56,940 nt of DNA from CAYOLL01 sp964404765 [NCBI: uncultured Gemmatimonadota bacterium]. Lineage in GTDB: Bacteria > 4572-55. The position numbers were made by a program, and so were the translations under genes. The notes under the pieces were generated by a model, which ran no database searches, had not been told where the DNA came from, and saw only the letters and a program-made list of their open reading frames with translations. How positions within the stretch are numbered: the stretch's first letter is position 1; the number at the start of each line of letters is the position of its first letter. Shown one piece after another: positions 53,727 through 56,940 of the stretch. The stretch is taken from assembly GCA_964404765.1 (NCBI GenBank), contig CAYOLL010000020.1:1-56940 (forward strand), given 5' to 3'.

Positions 53727-54203
53727 ATGTCCACTGTTTTGGAAAGACCCATCAGCGATTACGAACTCGAACGGGGGAAACCGATGCCGAGTAAAAATCA
53801 TGCCAAGATACAAACCTATTTAATTGGCAAACTCCTGGCTTTTGAAGATCAATTCGAGACCATGAGCGAATTGACCCTGAGTTTCAATAATAAGGATGTT
53901 ACGCCTGACATCAGTATTTTTCCCAAACTGACGTTTGACTGGCAACATGATGAAGTAAAGATGAATCAAGCGCCGTTGGTCGCCATCGAAATTCTATCGC
54001 CAAAACAAACATTGGACGATCTGATGGAGAAAATTGACTTCTATCTTGATTCCGGCGTCAAATCCTGCTGGTTGGTTCAGCCCGTCTTTGAAACAATTGC
54101 GATTTTTACGAAAGAACAACGCAAGCCGCATGTTTTCACAGCCGGGGAACTGACGGACCCGGTTACGGGGATTAAGATTCATTTGAAAGATATTTTTCGT
54201 TAA
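53727..54203 (+). CDS. Uma2-family (DUF820) PD-(D/E)XK nuclease-like protein
   Basis: This 158-aa protein of the restriction-endonuclease-like Uma2 family has 'NHAKIQTYLIGKLL', then the catalytic-type core 'DVTPDISIF' (Asp) and 'APLVAIEILSPKQTLDDLMEKIDFYLDSGVKSCWLV' (Glu...Ser-Pro-x-Gln, later Lys). The start at 53727 (MSTVLERPI) is preferred for its GGAGG 7 nt upstream. Uma2 genes abound in cyanobacteria and some environmental bacteria; the cellular role is not established. It is a single-gene cassette between F5 and F6. Confidence 0.88.
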   Translation: MSTVLERPISDYELERGKPMPSKNHAKIQTYLIGKLLAFEDQFETMSELTLSFNNKDVTPDISIFPKLTFDWQHDEVKMNQAPLVAIEILSPKQTLDDLMEKIDFYLDSGVKSCWLVQPVFETIAIFTKEQRKPHVFTAGELTDPVTGIKIHLKDIFR

Positions 54204-54232
54204 TCCAAATTGACCTATTATCATGCGTTCAC

Positions 54233-54262
54233 AAAGGCGGTTCTTTCCGAATCGCCTTTTTG
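54233..54262 (+). terminator. Intrinsic terminator before uvrA fragment F6
   Basis: AAAGGCGGTTC pairs with GAATCGCCTTT (one G-T pair), followed by TTTTTG. It ends about 29 nt before the F6 ATG and is a relative of the stem at 53208-53235. Confidence 0.85.
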
Positions 54263-54290
54263 CATTTTATCCATACGGGAAGGAATCGTT

Positions 54291-54660
54291 ATGTCCAAAA
54301 ACAAACTCATCGTCAAGGGCGCGCGGGAGCATAATCTCAAGAATATTGATGTGGAGATTCCGCGGGACAAACTGGTGGTTATCACCGGGCTGAGCGGGTC
54401 GGGCAAGTCGTCGCTGGCGTTTGATACGATCTATGCCGAAGGGCAGCGGCGCTATGTGGAGTCGCTGTCGTCGTACGCCCGGCAGTTTCTCGGCCAGATG
54501 GAAAAGCCGGACGTGGACTACATCGAAGGGCTGTCTCCGGCCATTTCCATCGAGCAGAAGACGACCAGCCGCAACCCGCGCTCACGGTCGGCACGGTGAC
54601 GGAGATTTACGATTATCTGCGGCTGCTGTTTGCCCGCGTCGGCACGCCTTATTGCTGCAA
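54291..54660 (+). pseudogene. uvrA: uvrA 5' fragment F6, longest copy, with intact start
   Basis: ATG with GGAAGGA upstream. It encodes UvrA residues 1 to ~100 ([71 protein letters not shown]), then loses one C near 54582. The out-of-frame remainder still matches to about codon 122 ([22 protein letters not shown]). Full UvrA is about 940 aa. I use this copy as the numbering reference. Confidence 0.93.
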
Positions 54661-54747
54661 GTTTGGACTTGACAGCGCTGTTATAAAAATGTACGCTTGA
54701 ATAGATGAATACAAATGTTGTTCTCTGTGACTAACGGTTGAATCAAA

Positions 54748-55137
54748 ATGAACCAACACACGATTGAAAACTGGGCTGCGTTGTCCGATTATGACTTCAA
54801 AACGGCGACGGCCATGTTAAAGACGCGGCGCTATCTGTATGTGGTTTTTACCTGTCAGCAGAGTTTGGAAAAACTGCTGAAAGCGCTGTATGTGAAAGAA
54901 ACAGGACAGACGCCGCCGTATATTCACAACTTGACCCGACTGGCAGAAGCCCTTTCGATTTGGACGACACTGACGGACGCGCAGAGGGAATTGCTGCGGG
55001 AGTTAAACTTGTATTATCTGGAATCGCGGTATACCGAGGAATTGCAGAAAATCAGCCGAAAGTTGACCCGCGCCCGGTGTCAGGAGTTTTATGCCCAAAC
55101 AAAGGACATGCGCAAATGGCTCAAAACTTTGATTTAG
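54748..55137 (+). CDS. HEPN-domain protein (HepT-type toxin candidate)
   Basis: This 129-aa all-helical HEPN protein has 'WAALSDYDFKTATAMLKTRRYLYVVFTCQQSLEKLLKALYVKETGQTPPYIHNLTRLAEAL', the typical start of minimal HEPN proteins paired with nucleotidyltransferases, and 'ESRYTEE' later. A strict Rx4-6H RNase motif is not evident in the C-terminal part, so catalytic activity is uncertain. It overlaps the MNT gene by 22 nt. Here HEPN precedes MNT. Confidence 0.85.
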   Translation: MNQHTIENWAALSDYDFKTATAMLKTRRYLYVVFTCQQSLEKLLKALYVKETGQTPPYIHNLTRLAEALSIWTTLTDAQRELLRELNLYYLESRYTEELQKISRKLTRARCQEFYAQTKDMRKWLKTLI

Positions 55138-55439
55138 CCCGCCCGATTGTGTTGGCTTTTTACGAAAAAATTCGGCAATTATATCCGATCAAAAAGATGA
55201 TTTTGTATGGCTCGTATGCTCGAGGCACGGCCACGCCGGACAGCGATATTGATGTGGCCGTTGTGATTGATTGGCCGCGTAAAAATCAATGGGATCAGAT
55301 CGGTTTGGCCCTTTGGCAACAGGCCGGCACAGTGGATAGCCGTCTGGAACCACGTTGCGTCTTTTGGAGCGAATACCAAGACCATGAACCGGCCAGTATT
55401 TTGGCAGAGATTTGCCGTAGTGGAGTTGCGATTGTGTAG
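55116..55439 (+). CDS. MNT-type minimal nucleotidyltransferase (antitoxin candidate)
   Basis: This 107-aa pol-beta-fold minimal nucleotidyltransferase has the signature G-S-Y-A-R-G...S-D-I-D-V-A-V, giving the GS and DxD metal-binding residues. In HEPN/MNT (HepT/MntA) systems the MNT partner AMPylates the toxin. The start is the ATG at 55116 inside the HEPN 3' end; the open frame continues upstream but only as an overlap shadow. Its stop lies 8 nt before fragment F7. Confidence 0.88.
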   Translation: MAQNFDLARPIVLAFYEKIRQLYPIKKMILYGSYARGTATPDSDIDVAVVIDWPRKNQWDQIGLALWQQAGTVDSRLEPRCVFWSEYQDHEPASILAEICRSGVAIV

Positions 55440-55447
55440 CGCCGCTA

Positions 55448-55683
55448 CTGGCGTTTGATACGATCTATGCCGAGGGGCAGCGGCGCTATGTGGAGTCGCT
55501 GTCGTCGTACGCCCGGCAGTTTCTGGGCCAGATGGAAAAGCCGGATGTGGACTACGGCGAAGGGCTGTCGCCGGCCATTTCCATCGAGCAGAAGACGACC
55601 AGCCGCAACCTGCGCTCTACGGTCGGCACGGTGACGGAGATTTACGATCAGCTGCTGCGCTGTTTTGCCGGCCTCGACACGCG
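55448..55683 (+). pseudogene. uvrA: uvrA 5' fragment F7
   Basis: Starts at uvrA nt ~124 (CTGGCGTTTGATACG), so it lacks the start and Walker A. It continues uninterrupted to nt ~355 (GAGATTTACGAT...) with a diverging end (CAGCTGCTGCGCTG...). It has an Ile-to-Gly change in 'DVDYGEG'. The frame is open from within the MNT stop region to 55741. Confidence 0.9.
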
Positions 55684-55775
55684 AAATTCTTTCATCTTGA
55701 CACACGCCGAAATTAACTGTATTCTTACATACAGCGCTTGACGATAACCCTCATATTGTGCGAAAAGAGGAATTT

Positions 55776-56042
55776 ATGCACACATTAAGAGTCCAACAAA
55801 TTTTGGAAAGAGACGGCGAAATTGAAATGACCGGCCTGCCTTACAAAAAAGGGCAATCCGTTGAGATCATTTTGTTGCCTCAACCAAAGAGAATCAAAAA
55901 ACGCCCGCGCTTGACGGTAGGCGAGTTCCGCAAACTGGGCTTGATCGGTCTGTGGAAAGATCGGACAGATATTCAGGATAGTTCTGTGTATGCGCGGCAA
56001 CTGCGAGAACAGGCCCAACGGCGGAGGCTGGTTGAGCTATGA
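55776..56042 (+). CDS. Putative antitoxin of PIN-domain toxin
   Basis: This 88-aa protein (MHTLRVQQILERDGEIEMTGLPYKKGQSVEIILLPQ...) has a compact beta-rich first half and a basic/acidic helical tail ('LREQAQRRRLVEL'). The start at 55776 has AGAGGA upstream. The ATGA overlap (56039-56042) with the PIN toxin and the gene order identify it as the antitoxin; the N-terminal half resembles that of the antitoxin candidate at 50759-51079 only in style. Family is not assigned. Confidence 0.72.
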   Translation: MHTLRVQQILERDGEIEMTGLPYKKGQSVEIILLPQPKRIKKRPRLTVGEFRKLGLIGLWKDRTDIQDSSVYARQLREQAQRRRLVEL

Positions 56043-56431
56043 TCTTGCTTGATAGCGACGTGATGATTGACCTGTTGCGTGAATATCAGCCGGCGGAACG
56101 CTGGTTTGATTCGCTCGACGTGAACGAAACGATGGCCTTATCCGGCTTTGTGGTCATGGAACTGATTCAGGGCTGCAAGAACAAGACGCAGCAAAACAAG
56201 TTGCAGCGCAAGTTGACCGCGTATGAGACCGTTTGGCTTGAATCCGACGACTGCGATAAGGCATTGGATATTTTTGCTCAATATCATCTCAGCCACAACG
56301 CCGGTTTGATTGACGTATTGGTCGGGATGACTGCCGTGTCTCTGAACCTGCCGCTTCACACCTTCAATGAAAAGCATTATCAGTTTATCCCCGGCCTGCA
56401 GACGATCAAACCCTATCCAAAATTGGTATAG
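56039..56431 (+). CDS. VapC-type PIN-domain toxin
   Basis: This 130-aa PIN RNase has 'ILLDSDVMIDLLREYQPAERWF' (first Asp), 'VVMELIQGCKNKTQQNKLQRKL' (catalytic Glu), 'HNAGLIDVLVGMTAVSLNLPLHTFNEKHYQFIPGLQTIKPY' (later Asp; the usual closing strand). It is translationally coupled to the antitoxin through ATGA. No terminator hairpin is obvious before fragment F8. Confidence 0.92.
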   Translation: MILLDSDVMIDLLREYQPAERWFDSLDVNETMALSGFVVMELIQGCKNKTQQNKLQRKLTAYETVWLESDDCDKALDIFAQYHLSHNAGLIDVLVGMTAVSLNLPLHTFNEKHYQFIPGLQTIKPYPKLV

Positions 56432-56485
56432 CTGCCTGTCGTTATCCGCCTTAGTTGCTGAAATGACGGCGGCATAAGCAAGGTT

Positions 56486-56545
56486 GCGTTTGATACGTCC
56501 GGCAGTTTCTCGGCCAGATGGAAAAGCCGGACGTGGACTACATCG
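56486..56545 (+). pseudogene. uvrA: uvrA 5' fragment F8, two short pieces
   Basis: GCGTTTGATACG (uvrA nt ~127) is joined to CCGGCAGTTTCTCGGCCAG...GACTACATCG (nt ~189-245), with about 50 nt deleted between. It is the smallest relic. Its right edge runs directly into the nuclease-like tail. Confidence 0.85.
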
Positions 56546-56720
56546 TTACGGCAGCCAAAAAGTGCTCGGCGCGGTGGCTGGCATGAGCGTAGTGCAGGAA
56601 GCGCATGTTTACGCCCTGAAACATGGCCTTTATGTGCTGACGCAATCCGGCGAGAATATTCAGATGGTCATGCCGGCGGACGTGAAGCTGAACATGACTT
56701 TTACGCCGACGGTTTTTTGA
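56546..56720 (+). pseudogene. C-terminal remnant of a PD-(D/E)XK-like/DUF3782-type protein
   Basis: About 58 codons, 'YGSQKVLGAVAGMSVVQEAHVYALKHGLYVLTQSGENIQMVMP', match the style of C-terminal tails of DUF3782-type putative nucleases common beside TA genes. The N-terminal part is missing, replaced by fragment F8. It is a broken cassette. Family assignment is from memory of the motif and is tentative. Confidence 0.5.
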
Positions 56721-56730
56721 TAATGGACGA

Positions 56731-56840
56731 CAGCCTACGCCCGGCAAGTTTTTGGGGCAGATGGAAAAGCCGGATGTGGACTATATCGAAGGGCTGTCCC
56801 CGGCCATTGCCAGCGAGCAGAAGACGACCCACCGCAACCC
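56731..56840 (+). pseudogene. uvrA: uvrA 5' fragment F9
   Basis: TACGCCCGGCAAGTTTTTGG (one extra A breaks the frame) through '[29 protein letters not shown]', uvrA nt ~185-295. It shares the ACCCACCGC variant with F4 and the GACTATATC variant with F1. The last 100 nt of the window (56841-56940) show nothing recognisable; no full uvrA is reached. Confidence 0.88.
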
Positions 56841-56940
56841 ATTTTCAACGCTAAGTGCAACTGCCCACAGCACATCAGTTAACGCAAATTTTTGCCCAAA
56901 AATCATTTGCCTTCAGTTCCGCAATTGGCTATCTTTACTT

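Noticed and set aside
50168-56840. Integron cassette array
   Set aside because: No tyrosine integrase gene and no attC-like palindromes between cassettes. The recurring unit is coding uvrA sequence.

Overview
The window looks like a chromosomal segment of a Gram-negative bacterium of the Fibrobacterota-Chlorobiota-Bacteroidota (FCB) type, perhaps a Calditrichota/KSB1-like lineage. That placement is inference. It rests on large secreted proteins ending in 'PNPF/PNPA...G.Y' sorting-type domains, a PorV-like outer-membrane barrel fused to TPRs, reg_prop propeller sensors ending in a PP2C phosphatase, and a family-9 (heptosyl-type) glycosyltransferase. Most genes are housekeeping or surface genes, with many short dispersed inverted-repeat elements between them.

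Layout: 0.2-10 kb holds a WalJ-like metallo-hydrolase, a CREST/ceramidase-like membrane protein, a subtilisin with VCBS/FG-GAP repeats, a farnesyl-type prenyl synthase, a MalG-like permease, a small membrane protein and a lipase. 10.3-15.8 kb is one giant secreted ASH-repeat protein. 16.1-19.4 kb is a three-gene operon with ATGA overlaps: an Rsm22-like methyltransferase, a TIGR01777 SDR and a CARF-HEPN protein of the Cas02710 (TIGR02710) family. It lies behind a heptanucleotide tandem repeat, and there is no CRISPR array in the window. 19.5-31.5 kb carries a HicB-like orphan, a eukaryotic-type citrate synthase, L27, a GT9 enzyme, two tandem cyclophilin-FKBP fusions, RlmB, YajQ, a LipM-like transferase, PanB and an IS110 remnant. 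31.8-41.4 kb carries an EF-G paralogue, RicT, an Mfd cut off after its UvrB-homology module, and two SpoIIE-type phosphatases. 41.6-50 kb carries a ThiY-like binding protein, an MBL hydrolase, a MalF-like permease, a barrel-transglutaminase-TPR protein, RsgA and CTP synthase.

The standout region is 50.1-56.9 kb. Nine co-oriented fragments of the first ~370 nt of uvrA (all + strand, none longer than ~120 codons) alternate with small defence/toxin-antitoxin-type cassettes: PIN/antitoxin, AbrB/VapC, a DUF4258-like pair, Uma2, HEPN/MNT, antitoxin/PIN, and a nuclease-like C-terminal tail. Several fragments keep the uvrA start codon, ribosome-binding site, leader and an upstream intrinsic terminator. 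They differ from one another largely at wobble positions, as if each had once been the 5' end of a working uvrA. This suggests repeated insertion of TA cassettes at the uvrA 5' end, each carrying a replacement 5' end and leaving the displaced one as a relic. No complete uvrA is in the window.

Two families of dispersed MITE-like repeats occur as a mirror-image pair (6.0/7.3 kb and 41.5/42.7 kb). They could explain why the MalG-like and MalF-like permeases are split and on opposite strands.
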